Part shown: positions 49,409 through 62,352 of the stretch, one piece after another
Layout of the letters: the number at the start of each line of letters is the position of its first letter
Numbering within the stretch: the stretch's first letter is position 1
NCBI GenBank assembly: GCA_023078555.1
Contig: CM041204.1
Location: forward strand, 840,923 to 904,922
Source of the DNA: Ulva prolifera
Lineage: Eukaryota; Chlorophyta; Ulvophyceae; Ulvales; Ulvaceae
DNA length: 64,000 nt
Reading direction: 5' to 3'
Notes under the pieces: model-generated
What the model was told of the DNA's origin: nothing
What the model saw: only the letters and a program-made list of their open reading frames with translations
Database searches by the model: none
Translations under genes and position numbers: made by a program

Positions 49409-50062
49409 TCAGGATGTACGTACCGCTCTGGCGGTTATGAAGCAGCTACTGTAGCAGACCCTGGTAGTGGAAGGAAGAGGTCGCAAGAGACTTTCTGGCG
49501 GGGCCACAAGTCGCCCACAGAGCTCCATTTCACCACTCTCGCCATGGTCGTTCTCCGACAGGCAGTCGTTCTGTGGAGGCGTAGACCTGCGTTCTGACGA
49601 CCCAACGATCCCCTCGGCAGAAGGAGACTTCGGGTCTTTAGTATCGCACTCTTCTGTATCATCATCGTCAGATACAATCACCACAGGTGGTGTAACGCAG
49701 CGACGTTTACCGCGAGCCACTTGGTCGACGTTCTTGATGTGAGACCACACCAGCGGGTGCGCGGCGAGATTGTGGCGTTCAGAGATAGGGATTCAACAGG
49801 GCGCGCACCACCACCTACCGTCTGCTAGTTCTACGAAATCATCTTGTGCCAATCGCTCATTTTGCATAACACGTGTTGAACATGTACTGATCAAGCTCCA
49901 CACTAGCGAAACGGCAAGCACAATGGCGATCATCTTGCCAACACGGACTGTGGGAGACACGTCCAGCGCGACTACATTCTTTTGAGAAGATGGCGGCCAC
50001 TTCAAACCAAGCGTGCGTGAACGGATGGAATTATGACAACGTTGTGGCGGCAGTGCCAACAT
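49409..50062 (-). pseudogene. Broken frame with SUMO-interaction-like motif, possible transposase remnant
   Basis: Two open segments (49793-50062 and 49409-49790) share one frame and are interrupted only by a TGA at 49793-49795. Just after the stop the frame reads ERHNLAAHPLVWSHIKNVDQ, which loosely recalls the end of Tc1/IS630-type DDE transposases (NPIExxWxxIKN). It then reads PPVVIVSDDDDTEE, a textbook SUMO-interacting motif pattern (hydrophobic core followed by acids). Identity is uncertain. Confidence 0.3.
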
Positions 50063-50349
50063 TCCAAGGGTGAGTCAGCTCGTTTTTACTCTGTGCGTCC
50101 GTCATAGCGAGTCCTCCACACATTGATTGGTCAGAGCACGAAGTATACTCTGTCAACAAACTCGACATCTCACGGCGACGAGCCATCCATCGGCTAAGTA
50201 CGAGCAAGGCACACCTCGAGATTGCTCACTCAGAACCAAGGCGCACCTGCTGGGTGAGCTACGCGTGGTGACTGTTGTGGGATATCCATATCTGGGGATC
50301 CAAGCATATAGATGACATAATCAACGGAGGAGTCATCTACCAAAGGACT

Positions 50350-50418
50350 CGTTGCTTCAGGTGAGCCCCAGTGGTAGAGCATGTCGTGTGTACTCAAAAG
50401 GTCACCGGTTCAATTCTT
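50350..50418 (+). other. tRNA-like relic (A and B box) or SINE head
   Basis: CCCAGTGGTAGAGCATG resembles a tRNA D arm/A box, and GGTTCAATTCT about 35 bases later resembles a T arm/B box. The acceptor and T stems do not pair properly, so it is not a functional tRNA. It may be a tRNA pseudogene or the promoter of a tRNA-derived SINE. Confidence 0.35.
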
Positions 50419-51103
50419 CCTTTCATTTCTGCCGCGCGACTTTACGCGATGGCAAGGTACGCTCCCCTCCACGTCGTCATGCACAGTCAGCATGCTTACC
50501 AGCTCAGGCACGCGCATTAACCCCTGTGCACACTCGATGAGACTAACACGCGTCTTGACAGTGACCCAACACACCAAGAAGCATGATACCACATTCCAAC
50601 TTTAATGACTCCAGCGACTCTGATAGTGTGTTGCATCATCCCAACATGATGCGGACCACTGCAGGCCCCGTCCCAGTGTCTTTAATAGACTGACTCACCC
50701 ACATTCAGCGCACTCAAGGCCTTGGAGCACCCACCGGGTGAGCAGGAAAGGAGCCTGTTGTCCTGAAAATCCGGTCCATGGCTGTCACATGGATGCCAAC
50801 CACACTAGTGAGCTCTAGCACCACTCTACAGCACAACTATGCCTTCAGATCACCGAAACCCGCAATTTCCGAGAAGTTACGAGTTGGCTCACCCCAGTTT
50901 AGCCCACCTCGACATGTAGCGCACCTGGGCAAGTGTGTCGTAGGCCCTGTGCTAGGAGCTGTACCAAGGAAAACATTACGTTTGATCATGCATCGCTTGT
51001 GTGGTATCGACGCGGTCACTGTAAAATTTTACTTTTCGATTTCTGTATATGTTAGCATTAAGTTCATCAACAAACACGGTCCACGCGCACACGCAACAGG
51101 TGA

Positions 51104-51430
51104 ATGTACATGCTGCTCCTGCACACGAAGCACTATGACGTAATGAACCTTTCATTTTCCGAGGATGGTGTATCTAATTCGAGCATACTATCTACGATTT
51201 TGAATGCAAGCATCAACCTGGACTATACAAACTTCACGATGTCGGCGCACAACACAACATACGCATATGCAAAGGCAAATGCCATAGCCGTGCCGCCGTT
51301 GCACGTGCAATCACATAGGTTTTTCGTCACCTCAAGCCGCACGATTACTTTTGGACGTGATGTTGTATGTAAGAGCATTTATCGACATGACGGGACGGAT
51401 ATTGAGATGGACGATCCCATACTGTTGTGA
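51104..51430 (+). CDS. Unknown 108-codon open frame beside the left inverted repeat
   Basis: The frame includes LSFSEDGVSNSSILSTILNA and FGRDVVCKSIYRHDGTDIEM and ends at the outer edge of the inverted repeat that starts at 51423. Composition is protein-like (balanced polar and hydrophobic residues), but there are no known motifs, no introns to test and no second copy at the other arm. Doubtful. Confidence 0.2.
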   Translation: MYMLLLHTKHYDVMNLSFSEDGVSNSSILSTILNASINLDYTNFTMSAHNTTYAYAKANAIAVPPLHVQSHRFFVTSSRTITFGRDVVCKSIYRHDGTDIEMDDPILL

Positions 51431-51700
51431 AAGTGCCTCGTAGTTCCCAAGGCATGTGCACATGCGGATGCACGCACAAGGTGACACGTGGCAGTCACCA
51501 GCCCGCGAATGAGAAGACACATTCCAGCCCTCTGTATAGGTCGAACAAGGTCATGGTTCAAGTATCGAACTCAGATACTGACCATGCAGGTGTGATCCCA
51601 GATCTCAGGCGTCATGTGCTAAGTACTCCGCACACATACTTAACATTTCGCCCAACTAAACTTACGGTATGACGCTTCCACTCGCGCTTGCATTCGAACA
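51423..51700 (+). repeat. Left arm of inverted repeat
   Basis: It begins TGTTGTGAAAGTGCCTCGTAG and ends CATTCGAACA, matching the reverse complement of 53799-54078. Confidence 0.9.
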
Positions 51701-53798
51701 CTTAAGGGACGAACGTGGCGTGTCCGATGATGCATCTGTCGAGAGAGGTAGAAGCCTCCGGAGAGCTGACAAGCACCCGGGTCTGACTCGGTCTAAAGTA
51801 GATGGGCCTTACGTCTATACTATAATGGACTTGTAAAAATACAATAAGTTGACATGATGTGTGTAAGTCACAATAGATGTATTACGACAGAGTGGAAATA
51901 GATTCCCCAATTCGAACTCACAGAACGACGAATCCTAGCAAGTGCATGGTAGAAATGCCGTTCGGACGGCACCCGTAACACCCCTGCTAGGGCTGGCCAT
52001 GCTAAATTGCTACACAAAATTGGTGCTCACTGACTGGAATCCACAATAATCGTGGGATAGCTAACATGATTGGCTGAGAAGCGCTAGACACCGGACTCGG
52101 TGCCTGCACTACGGTGTGACGAGTATGATTGTGCTCATTGACATTGCATGTAACTTTCGGTGCGATAACATCGCGGTTAGGGTTTAACGTGCATGTCGGA
52201 GTTAAACTCCAAATGTGACTATATGACATTTTTTTTGTGTAGTACCCTAGCGACCACCGCGTAGCGGATTCGGGACTCAGGTGACTTAGTGCCTTCGAAT
52301 GACTCGTGCACAGTTGACATTGTGCATGCTGAGTATGATTGATGACGTGTGACCATGAATGTGTCATAATGCATGTCCCAAGACCACTGATGTTTCTAAC
52401 TATTGATATATTGTGTTGTTTGATGTGATCTAAGCTGAGTTCGCGTGCACGTTTAAATGCACGACAAACTCGAGACTTATTAATGATATATCTGGCATTT
52501 TTAGTGAAGAGTGATATGATTGGTGCGCAAAGCCCTCGTAGCCACAATCGGATGGCATAAACAGGTGAGTAATAATAACCTGAATTTGATGTGATCCCGT
52601 GTGGAGTGCATGTACCCGTAGACGTCCGACGACTTTGCAAATGCTTGTCATACATCTTCACGACCATTTGGTGGAGTAAGAATGTTGAACGAGTCAAGCC
52701 TTTGACGGCGTTTGCCTTCCTTGAGGTGGCATACATTCCCTTGAATACACATTGTACTCCGTATCTTGTGTGGAGTGCATATACTCACGGATTCTCGAAT
52801 GCGATGCTTGTCAACCTCATGTCTAAACACCGGTGTTGGCATGTTGTGTGCACCACGCATGTGTTCCATTTGGCGGCTGTTGAGGTGGCGCATGTTCCAT
52901 GCAGTACATGGCCTACTCCGGATCATGTATGGGCTAATCCACGGCCGCATCAGGGTGTTCACCAATACCCAACGGTTCGAATCTTAATGACAAATGTAGT
53001 GGCGGGGTGACAGATTCGCCGTGCACCTTGCTTGGACAGCATTGCGCAACAAATCAGTCCCAAATCAACGCGATCACATCGTCATTGCTAATACGTTCAG
53101 CATAAACGCATCTGCGAGAAGTGCGCATGCTAGCCGATGCCCTAATAACGAGGCAGACGTTGGGGATGTAGTACAAGCTGATGATATTTTTGTAGTTGAC
53201 GTGGCAAGCGACACGAATTGGAGTAAGAAATATGTAGACTGCGCCGAGTGGACACGCATGGTCATAACGGCATCCTATGCTTTGCTGCCCTCATACAAGC
53301 CTGAACGGAAACTGTGTCCGGAAGGTGTCTATGCAGGATGTATGACAAACGTACGGGCGCGGGCGATGCAATCGCAAAATTTTCAAGGATCCCCTTCAAA
53401 AAAAAAGCAGTACGGCGGGATAAATTTTTTCTGAAATGAGTCCTCTACGGTACATCATAGCATGAACTCGCGCAAGTTCATCAGGAATCCGTCCAGGAGT
53501 ACACTGATGATATGAATGGCCAGATAAGCGAATTTGCAATGATGTACGTTTGCGAGTGCTAAAGCTTGTTGAAGCAATATTGAACATCGGGTGTGGTTGT
53601 TAAATGCTACAAACAGTCCATTGCTCACTACAACATTCACCGTACCATGATCACCGTAACCATGTAATCGCCTAAACAAGTCGACGACAAACATGAGATG
53701 TTTCACTGCAACATAGCCACTCCTGCACATGCATATGCATAACAGTCCGTTCGGTGATTTTACTCTTCTTCTTTGAAAATTTCCATGCCGGCACTTGC

Positions 53799-54078
53799 TG
53801 TTCGAATGCAAGCCCTTGAGTGAAAGCGTCATACCATAAGTTTAGTTGGGCGAAATGTTAAGTATGTGTGCGGAGTACTGAGCACATGCCGCCTGAGATC
53901 CGGGATCACACCTGCATGGTCAGAACCGGAGTCAGATACTTGAACCACGACCTTGTTCGATCTATATAGAGAGCTGGAATGTGTCTTCTCATTCGCGGGA
54001 TGGTGACTGCCACGTGTCACCCCGTGCGTGCATCCGCATGTGCACATGCCTTGGGCGCTACGAGGCGCTTTTACAACA
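53799..54078 (-). repeat. Right arm of inverted repeat
   Basis: Read on the minus strand it begins TGTTGTAAAAGCGCCTCGTAG and ends CATTCGAACA. Differences from the left arm are mainly single substitutions. Confidence 0.9.
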
Positions 54079-57000
54079 CTTGCACATCAATGGAGATTCG
54101 GCGGGGTTATGAACAATACTTCATGAGAGAACGGTAGCAGCAATGGCGCAACGTGTGCATGCTTGGTTGAGTTTGCTGCCTATTCAGAATGCTGGTTGTG
54201 CGTGCACATCGAAGGCCCCGTACCACATGCACATGTCCATGTCCGGCCACACCTAATCCAAAGGCCGCGGTTGTGAAACCCTGGGTGTGGGTTGATCGCA
54301 TATAACATCACATTATTTTCTCGAGTTGATCGGTGATGGTCCATAGACCGCACATGCAGCTTCGTGGGATCATAAAACGCATTGATGTGGCATTGGCTAG
54401 GGAAGGATATGTGGATGTCCTTGTATTGTATAAAAACAATGTAGGCAACATAGCTTCCCTCTCTAGTGGTGGTGATGGCCTCGATCAATGATGTGTCCCC
54501 ACGGATGTTTGGAAGTGTTCATTCATGGAAGAGCACGTGATGCTCTGGTGAAGCCTAATCATATGCAAGGTCATTCCGCTTGAGTGAATAGGCACCACAT
54601 AGAGGATAGACTGGTGCAGGCAAGTACCCAAATAGCAAGTAACCCCAATGCATCTCCTGCGTATTGGTCACATCATGATACTTCATAGTGCATATCATTG
54701 TATATACTCACCGCTGCATTCGTGATGTCCAATACAAGTGGGCGGGCGCGTAGGCACGTCACGTACCTATGCCGCTTGTGTACAAGGTCCGCTTTGATCT
54801 CCTCTATCGGAGCTAGCTTGTTTCCGGCCGATACAACCACCTACTCAAGTCTACGCTAAATTAACAAAGGCGAGCATCCTCAGGTCGCATCATCGGCTCT
54901 TCAACTCTGCCACGTGCAATTGCAATGCCACGCAAGCCGCACCGTACACGCAAGCCATGAATAGATGCCACGAGGGTATGCAATCAATGTTGTGACATTT
55001 GTGTGTACGAGGCCCAGCCATGGGTCGCCCCGAGGGTTTGCGTTTGGTAGTGTGACTACATGACACGGGCAAGGCTTCCCACACGTAGCACGGTCCAATA
55101 GATGAGTTTGCTAGCAGCAATGTTGGCTCTGCAGTATTTTACAGACATGGATGCGGCTGCTTGTGCCATGAGTACATGGCCGGGGAAGATCGTAATAGTG
55201 CGGACCTGTTACAAGCACAAAAGACACATAATATACTTAACGTGATCTCGCGAGAAATGTACGGATCGTCCGCCGCATATTGGATATGGTCAATGCGGTG
55301 CGGCATGTCTGTTCACTTGGAGTCTTAGTTCTCGGCCCTCACAAGTTCGTACCCCAGGTAAAATCTCGCAACGTATCGCAGGCTGCCGGAACACTGGCAT
55401 GCTTTCTCAATGTTAGCAAGTCCTCCACATACGAACTCAATTGATGTTCGATCTGATTCTGATCACACAACATCATGACATGCATCCTGATAGATAACGA
55501 AGTTGCACTCTGCCGTGAAGTGGACGCTAGGAAAGTGGGAGAACATCCCAAAGGCGAGCATGTCATGGTGGATGCCGACCCCACACTTCCGGATGTTGAC
55601 ATCGAACTCTGCAACAGTAGCAACATCGAAATTCTATCACACTAAGGGACAAAGAATTGTGTGCATGTGTGCCGCATGTGTTGCTTCTATAAAAAAGGAC
55701 GGGAAGTGTATCTGAAATGTAAAGATGCTCGTTGACACACGAATAAGGGTGCAACAGCCTGAGACTTGGCACACAATGTAGCATAAATCGGTCTACCTCT
55801 ATCTACGCATACATGCAAGGTCTTCGATATCAATGGCGTCATTTTTTTTATAAGGTATGTGCATGTGCATAAAAAGTCCCTGGCGTTCTGAAAACGTTTG
55901 CGTAGACAAGCACAAGTGCACGAGGAATCTACGCGTAACGCGTGCAATGTCACTGGCAAAGGCCGCCGTGCTCTGAATTCCATGCACGGCAACGTCAAGT
56001 CATGCTGGATCCGCAGAAAGCGGGGCCACGTGGCCGCCGATTATCGCACGATTGCAGCACGGAGAGCTGTGGACTCTTGGGTTTAAAACCCCCGAGGCGA
56101 TGCTCCAAGAAGAAAGTCGTGAGGTCCACCGGTCCAAAGAGGCCAATGGACGCTCTTCGGTGCATGACTCACGCGCTTGGTTGAAAGAGGTTTGATTGGA
56201 TGACGCTAGTTGGCGCAATGCACATGCATGTCACAGCCACCAAAAGGTATAACGCTTCCACTTGCAATTGACTTTAAACACACCATGAGAACACACTTGT
56301 TGCATATGTGACCATAAAACAATGCCGTTACAATTTCTTTCTCCCTAGAAGCCTTTTGCGTTGCGGCCCCCTTTGCCCCCCTTGCTGACAAACGCGCTTG
56401 CTTAGCTTCCGCAGCCTTGCAACTTTTCAAAGCACTTTCTGACCTAAAACCGGTGCCTTTAAATTCGACCACCGTCGCATCAAAGCGGTATACCCACCCT
56501 CATGATCTAGATCATTGTTTTCCGGCTTGAAATTGTTGGAAAGCCACACCATAGCTAATGGGTGCAATATGTATATGTAACATTTAGTCTCGTTCCCACA
56601 CAAACGCCTACTTCCAGATAGACACCTTCCAAAAACAAAGAATGCTTCAAGATCTTTATTTTCACGGCGCAGCAACCGAGGGCCACCCAAGATACACCAA
56701 AGCTCACTTTGATCTCTGCCTACGTAGTATGTGTAGACAACATGTGCAAACCCCATTGTAGTAACGACTGAGTCCCCGGGCTTTTGAATACACCCGAAAG
56801 TGCCTTCACATCTTTCAACATGTCCACCATCATCCTACGGCATTACACTCCACGCCAAACCCATATTGCTTTGGTGTACATATCACTGAGCACAAAAACC
56901 CAAAACTTGCGCGCATGCACGGGCACGGGTCCCATCGCCGATATCACATAAGTGTCTTCTGCATGGGCACGTGTCGAAGCTTTTCAATGGAATTTACTTT

Positions 57001-58950
57001 TGTGCCAAATTGTAAGGCTCAGCCGCCCACTGGGGGCACGCAATGGATGGCTTGCTAGCTTCTCACTGGACATGTTGATGTTGTTCGGGGCGTGACCATT
57101 TGGCCTGAGTATCAGAGCCTCTTCTGTTGGGTTTTTACCGGTCCCTGTAGTCGTGATCGCGACATTGGATTGGGCTGTAGTTCCGGGTCAACGGGGTGAG
57201 GTTACGCCGCTTGTTGAAAGATTTCCCTAAGAATGCGTCACGAGATAAGTGAACAAAAAGTGGGCCAATGGTCAACCAGATGATGGCCAGTTTGGGGGTC
57301 GATGTTATGCTTAGCCGACGGACATAAACATCACTGCTTGAGCGGGTTCTGATTATGCACATGAGTGTTGCCGCAAACATAAAAGTGTGTTCAATTCCTT
57401 GAGATAGTGGGTACGTTACCGCAGCTAATGCGCCATGGACCGAAGTAGACCCACCCTGCACCTCCAGGCTAAGTGCCATGCGCAGGTTGGCTGGCACCGC
57501 CGGGTTCTGAACCAACTTTTTTATCCATGGCCTAAACGTTGCCTCGTCCGTTTTGTGAGCCATCTCTTTAAGATGGAACCTGTTTCGAAAGATCGCCGAA
57601 CATCCAAAGTAAAAACGCAGCGTACGCTGCAACAAATATTCCCGTAGGCTGCACGATGTGCAATGCGTACTCTTGCCACGCCGCTCCGACCTTAGGGCCT
57701 GTTGCGCAGTACAAATACTTATTCGGGTGAAGATGCACCATGGACAGATTGACGAAATATACAACAACGTTCTATTGAAAGTAACGGCAACTTGAAATTC
57801 ATGCAAGCAAATACCCCATAGTGCGAAGAAGCCTTACACAAACCGCTCGGGCCTACGAAGCCGACGCACACAGACACGGAGCGCAGATCCCACATCAGGC
57901 ACTACAAGAAGCACGACTGCCCCGTGCGAGCCTTTGGGGCAGAATTAACCGGGCGCTTGGTGCTGATCTCGGAAGTATGGTACAGATCTGCCCAGATGTA
58001 TGGGCGCTTTTCTTAGCACCCTTGGGATGCTGCTGGCATGGGGCAGATGCAATGAACGGTGCAATCCAGCCCAATACGGGACAGAGGTTTTAGTAAAACG
58101 AACGCTATTTAACTAATTAGTATACTGAAAGTTTTAGCGGGACAAAGTGCATGAAACGCCACTGACTCGGCGCATCGGGCGGTACGTGACGAACATCACC
58201 AAGCATGTCTGGGCGAACATCCCTTGTGGTAGGAGGACGATTTCGGCTTGGTTTCGATAAGAGGTATAGATACAGATGATAGAGTGAGCATACACCGAAG
58301 CTTTGTACGCAGCGTAGTCTCGAATATTCTGGTCATGCCGAGAGCTGCATCGATTGCTTGGATGGTACATGCAACGATGCCATCTATCAGGACGGCGACA
58401 GCGGCCAGAATCTTGCCCAATAAGTTATAATGTCATCAGCATTGTGACAACACATGCGTGTTTGCTTGCGTTTGTATTGCATAAATGAGCTTTCTACAGG
58501 CTTGTGCAAGCTGTTGCAACCCTATGTGATTGATCACCAAGATGTGCATGATTGTTTCCTTAATGAATTGTGGGGCAAAAGAGTACATGGCATACCGACA
58601 TTGTTGCTCGAATATGGGGCACATATCCCGAGATTGGGGCAGAAACAACCAATAATGCTTTTTGGGGCAAAACACAATGCACTGCAATGGTGAGGATCAG
58701 CAAGCACAACAACCTGGCATGGCCTGATATCGCATGGCTGCACAGGCACTATCATCATGGCATCCAACTATATTGAGTGTCTGATCGTGCGAAGCTTATT
58801 GTCGACGCCGAGAAGTGATTGGCCAGCAAGCGCTGTAGCTACTTCGAGATAGTGTACATGCAACAGTCACGGGATAGCAGCCTTTCCGCAATCATGTAGA
58901 TTGGTCATGCATCCGACCAGCTGGCGTCCCACTTGCCCCCGTGTTATTAT
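54079..58950. other. Decayed, unassigned sequence
   Basis: No named gene. The longest frame (57135-57806, minus, 223 codons, with MAHKTDEATFRPWIKKLVQN and hydrophobic stretches later) is not convincing. A minus-strand reading at about 55480-55625 gives a protein-like stretch (HHDMLAFGMFSHFPSVHF) ended by stops, and 56206-56756 (minus) has coding-like pieces in two frames. These look like remnants of unidentified genes or transposons. Confidence 0.35.
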
Positions 58951-59405
58951 ATATTCGTTGAGGCCCCACCACTCCTGCTTGTGAGGGATATCGATAGGCA
59001 CTGAGCACCTTTTTCATCAAAGTAGCAGAAACACGCAAAACCTTTCATAGATAAAAAAGAAAGGTAGTGTTGCCTTTGCGGCCAAAATGCGCGCAGACTG
59101 GTTAAGATGCAGCAGCTGGCGGACAACCTCAGAACGGCCAGGCAGACACGATCGGAGCAGCAATACCGCAGGATGTCAAGGCACGTAGCGGCGGCTGCGC
59201 TGGCATTTCCTTTCAGTGACCGGATGATCCGCACCCTTGCATGGGAAAATGCGACGTGGAAGCATAACGGTGAAGATATCTTGAGCTGATAGATATCTTT
59301 TTGAATCACATGCAGCATCTGAATGGACGAGCTATGGACGTGCCCATCAGACCAGCAATAACTTTGGTGGTAGATACGAGTGAATCTGCAACGGGAGCGG
59401 ACATA

Positions 59406-62352
59406 CTAGAGAGCACGTGGAAGGTGAAAATTCCGCTGAGTGCAAAAGAGCTTGAAAGGAAAGAAAACCGCCGCTGATCTGGGATTTGCTGCATCCATGT
59501 GTTCCTTTGATGGATTTGCCATGTGTCGGGCCAGTGCTCCCACTGCCTGTGCGAGGTCTGATCTTGTGCAGTTTGCAAGATATAATAGACTTCCGATCAT
59601 GCTCTGATATTGAGAAATTTGTTTAGGACTTGCAGTTTCCTTATACTTTGTCAGGTGTAGATTGGAGTCCATTGGCTTTTTCCTGCCTTTCGCATATTCC
59701 ATGCCAAAATTTTCCAGTCAGTCTTTCGCATTCTGTGTATGTCCCAGCCACACAGTTCCCTCCTGTCTGTTTCTGATGATTTCCATGCGTAGAAAGGATT
59801 TTGCGTCTCCTTTGTCAACGATCTGTAGCTATGATTTGAGTTCATCGGTGATCCATTTTATGATGTCGCGTTCATCTAGTAGCAGGTCATCCACATACAC
59901 GAGAATAAATGTGCTTGCGCCATTCATGACTGATCTGAAGATATATAAGCTCTCATCTGCATGGGTGATAGTGAAACCGAGATTAATCAATATCTTCTGG
60001 AGGTGCTTGAACCAGGCTTGGCCTGATTGTTTCAATCCGTACAATGCTTTGTTCGATCTGCAAACCCTTCCGTCCCTTTGCTGACTTGGCAGTTTGATGT
60101 AAACTTCTTCCTCCTGCGAGCTTTGCATATAAGCTGCTGCCACATCCAGCTAGACAAGTTCCGGATCTTTTTCTACCACTTCTGTCATAATGTATCTGGC
60201 CGTGGTATATTTACCCACGGGAGCATACACTTCTGTGTAATCCATTCCGGCTCTCTGCACGTATCCTTTTACCACAATGCGTACCCTGTACTAATCGATG
60301 CGCCCCTTTTCATCCATTTTGTATACCCATCTGGTGGGGAATGGCTTTCACATCCTTTGGCAGTTCCATTTCTATGTACGTGTTATTCGCGTTGAGAGAT
60401 TGTAGTTCAGTGTTCATGGCCTCCAACCATTGTGGGTAATCAATTCCCTGTTTCACCTCCTCCAGGGTTTGCGGCTTGACTGTGAGTTCTGCATGATATG
60501 CTCTAAAATCGCTGTGTCTCGCCGGCGGGCCTTTGTTTCTAGTTGGTCGTACATTGACCTCCACCTCAGGTATATCTGTATCATTCTCTAAGTCGTTTGT
60601 GTCGTCAGGTTCCTGATCCCGATATTCCTCGACCAATGCATTGTCAATAGGTGGCATGTCATCTGATATTTCTGGAGGTTCACCTTCCATACCATGAGGC
60701 ATATCGACCTGTTCGGCTTCCATGCTTTGTGGCATGTCATCTGCTGCTTCTGAAAGGTTATCTTCCATACCATGTGGCTTGGCAGCCTGTTCATCTTGGG
60801 GCATCGCCATTTCATCGTTGTAGTGCGGCGCAGGTGCAAACCATGGCAGTTGGGCATGGTGTTGTGGAGCATTCATATCACATTGCTTCCCCTTGTTCCA
60901 CAGCAACATGTCCCACATGTCTTCGCCGAGCGTATAAGTGTCAGTGTCTGTCATGAACGGTCTTTTTTGTGTCTCATCAAATACGACATATCTTGATTCA
61001 ATGATTTTGGTTAACCCATCCTCTTTGATCTGGATTATCCATGCTTTCGATACAGCTAAATACCCAACAAGGGTTCCGACAATTGACCTGTCCGAGAGTT
61101 TGTTGCGTCTGTGTGCATGGACTTGCACAAACGCTTTGCATCCAAAAACTCGCAGCATGGACAGGTCAGGTTTCCGGCCCCAGAACATTTGGAAAGAAGT
61201 TTTCTTTTGTCTGATCGAGGGTGTGTTGTTAATCAGTCTTGTTGCTGTTGGTATCGCTTTGTCTCATAATTTGGGAGGGGCATTGGCGTCTATGATCAGT
61301 GCTCTGGCAACATTTATAAGTGACCTATACGTTCGTTCCACCTTTCCATTTTGTTGTGATGTTTACACTGCGCTTAGCTAGTGTATGATTCCATATTGTT
61401 TGCAGAATTTGTCCATTGTTTTGTGTTTAAATTCTGTTCCTTGGTCTGTACGTAGGGTCTTCACGACATGACCTATTTGAGTTCTCCATTGTGTCAGTGT
61501 GTGGATCACTTCCATCGGTATTTCTAATTTGGATTCAACGCATGATGTTGATACAAGGCCCGAGTAGTCGTCCACCATCACCAAGACAAATCTGTTGCCG
61601 CCCATGCTCTTCATAGGGAATGGTCCCATCGTGTCTGCGTGAACCAGCGCCGGTGGCTGTGATGTGCACGAGTGTGAGTCATTGAATTTTGGACGCTCCT
61701 GTTTTGCCTTCATGCAGGTTTCACATGTCTCATGGGGTGTTGTCAGTTTTTCAGGCGGTCTTACTACGCAGCTGTGCGTGTGCATGTGTTGTAGGACTTG
61801 ATGCGACGGGTGGCCTATCCGTTTGTGCATTAGCTCTGTTGACGCTACATGTACTTGTGGCTGCTGATCAGCCCATGAAACTTTCTTCCCCTTCTCATAT
61901 CTCAATCCCGTTACATCAGGGACATACAGTCCATTGTGTTCAATGCCAATTACTGTCTGATTTCCTCCTTTCGGTGTGGCAGCACCCTAGTTTCCTAAAA
62001 AGATATGCTGCCTCCTATCTGCGATGCTGCTTTGCTGATTGAGATGTGTGTAGCTATTGCTGTCGGTACAAACAAGGCATCCTTGATTGTCAATGTGCTG
62101 CCATTCTTCAGTTTTATCATCAGTTGTAACTGTCCCCAAGGCTTTGTGGCGCTCCCCTCCCCCCATTCTGACGTAGGTTAGCACATGGTCTGATTCAAAG
62201 ATCGAGTATAATACGATGTGTTCTCCTTTGCATATATTAGTGATGTGAGTGTTGGTAACGGAGTCAAAGAATGTGGTCATGTTTGAATTGATTAGCTTTT
62301 CCATGAACGCCGGGTCCGTACATCTTGTATTGTACACCAAGTATTGCAGCAA
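59406..62352 (-). mobile_element. Ty1/copia retrotransposon, heavily decayed (element 2)
   Basis: The order on the minus strand is a protease-like or pre-integrase region (61987-62352), GAG-pre-integrase with HKRIGHPSHQV then CETCMKAKQERPKF, integrase core HADTMGPFPM and VMVDDYSGL then LRTDQGTEF (61378-61905), and integrase end plus linker (60310-61188, FGCKAFVQVHAHRRNKLSDR). It continues with reverse transcriptase (59829-60143, with GLKQSGQAWFKHL and the active site YVDD) and the PMDSNLHL...RSDLAQAVGALARHM region (59406-59702). Frames are broken by at least two in-frame stops after GIIH near 61378-61355 and several shifts and stops in RT. RNase H is absent, so the 3' end is truncated near 59.4 kb. 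It is a different subfamily from element 1 (YVDD against WVDD). Confidence 0.9.

Larger units (their letters stand above)
51423..54078. mobile_element. Putative long-TIR element (about 280-bp inverted repeats, 2.1-kb interior)
   Basis: The arm 51423-51700 is repeated in reverse complement at 53799-54078, at roughly 90% identity by eye with almost no indels. Both arms translate to near-identical peptides (PANEKTHSS, DHAGVIPDLRRHVLSTPHTY), with many silent differences. The interior holds doubtful frames at 53021-53434 (plus) and 53455-53832 (minus). I found no clear target-site duplication. It could be a Mutator-like or foldback DNA element, or two copies of a shorter repeat inserted in opposite orientation. 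Confidence 0.6.

Noticed and set aside
50350..50418. Functional tRNA gene
   Set aside because: D and T loops look right, but the T and acceptor stems do not pair.
52002..52736. 244-codon minus-strand frame inside the inverted-repeat structure
   Set aside because: Composition rich in His, Ser and Thr without pattern; the opposite strand also stays open over part of it, so coding is not supported.
57135..57806. 223-codon minus-strand frame
   Set aside because: No recognisable domain, and it lies in a region of shifting frames; noted only as a remnant.
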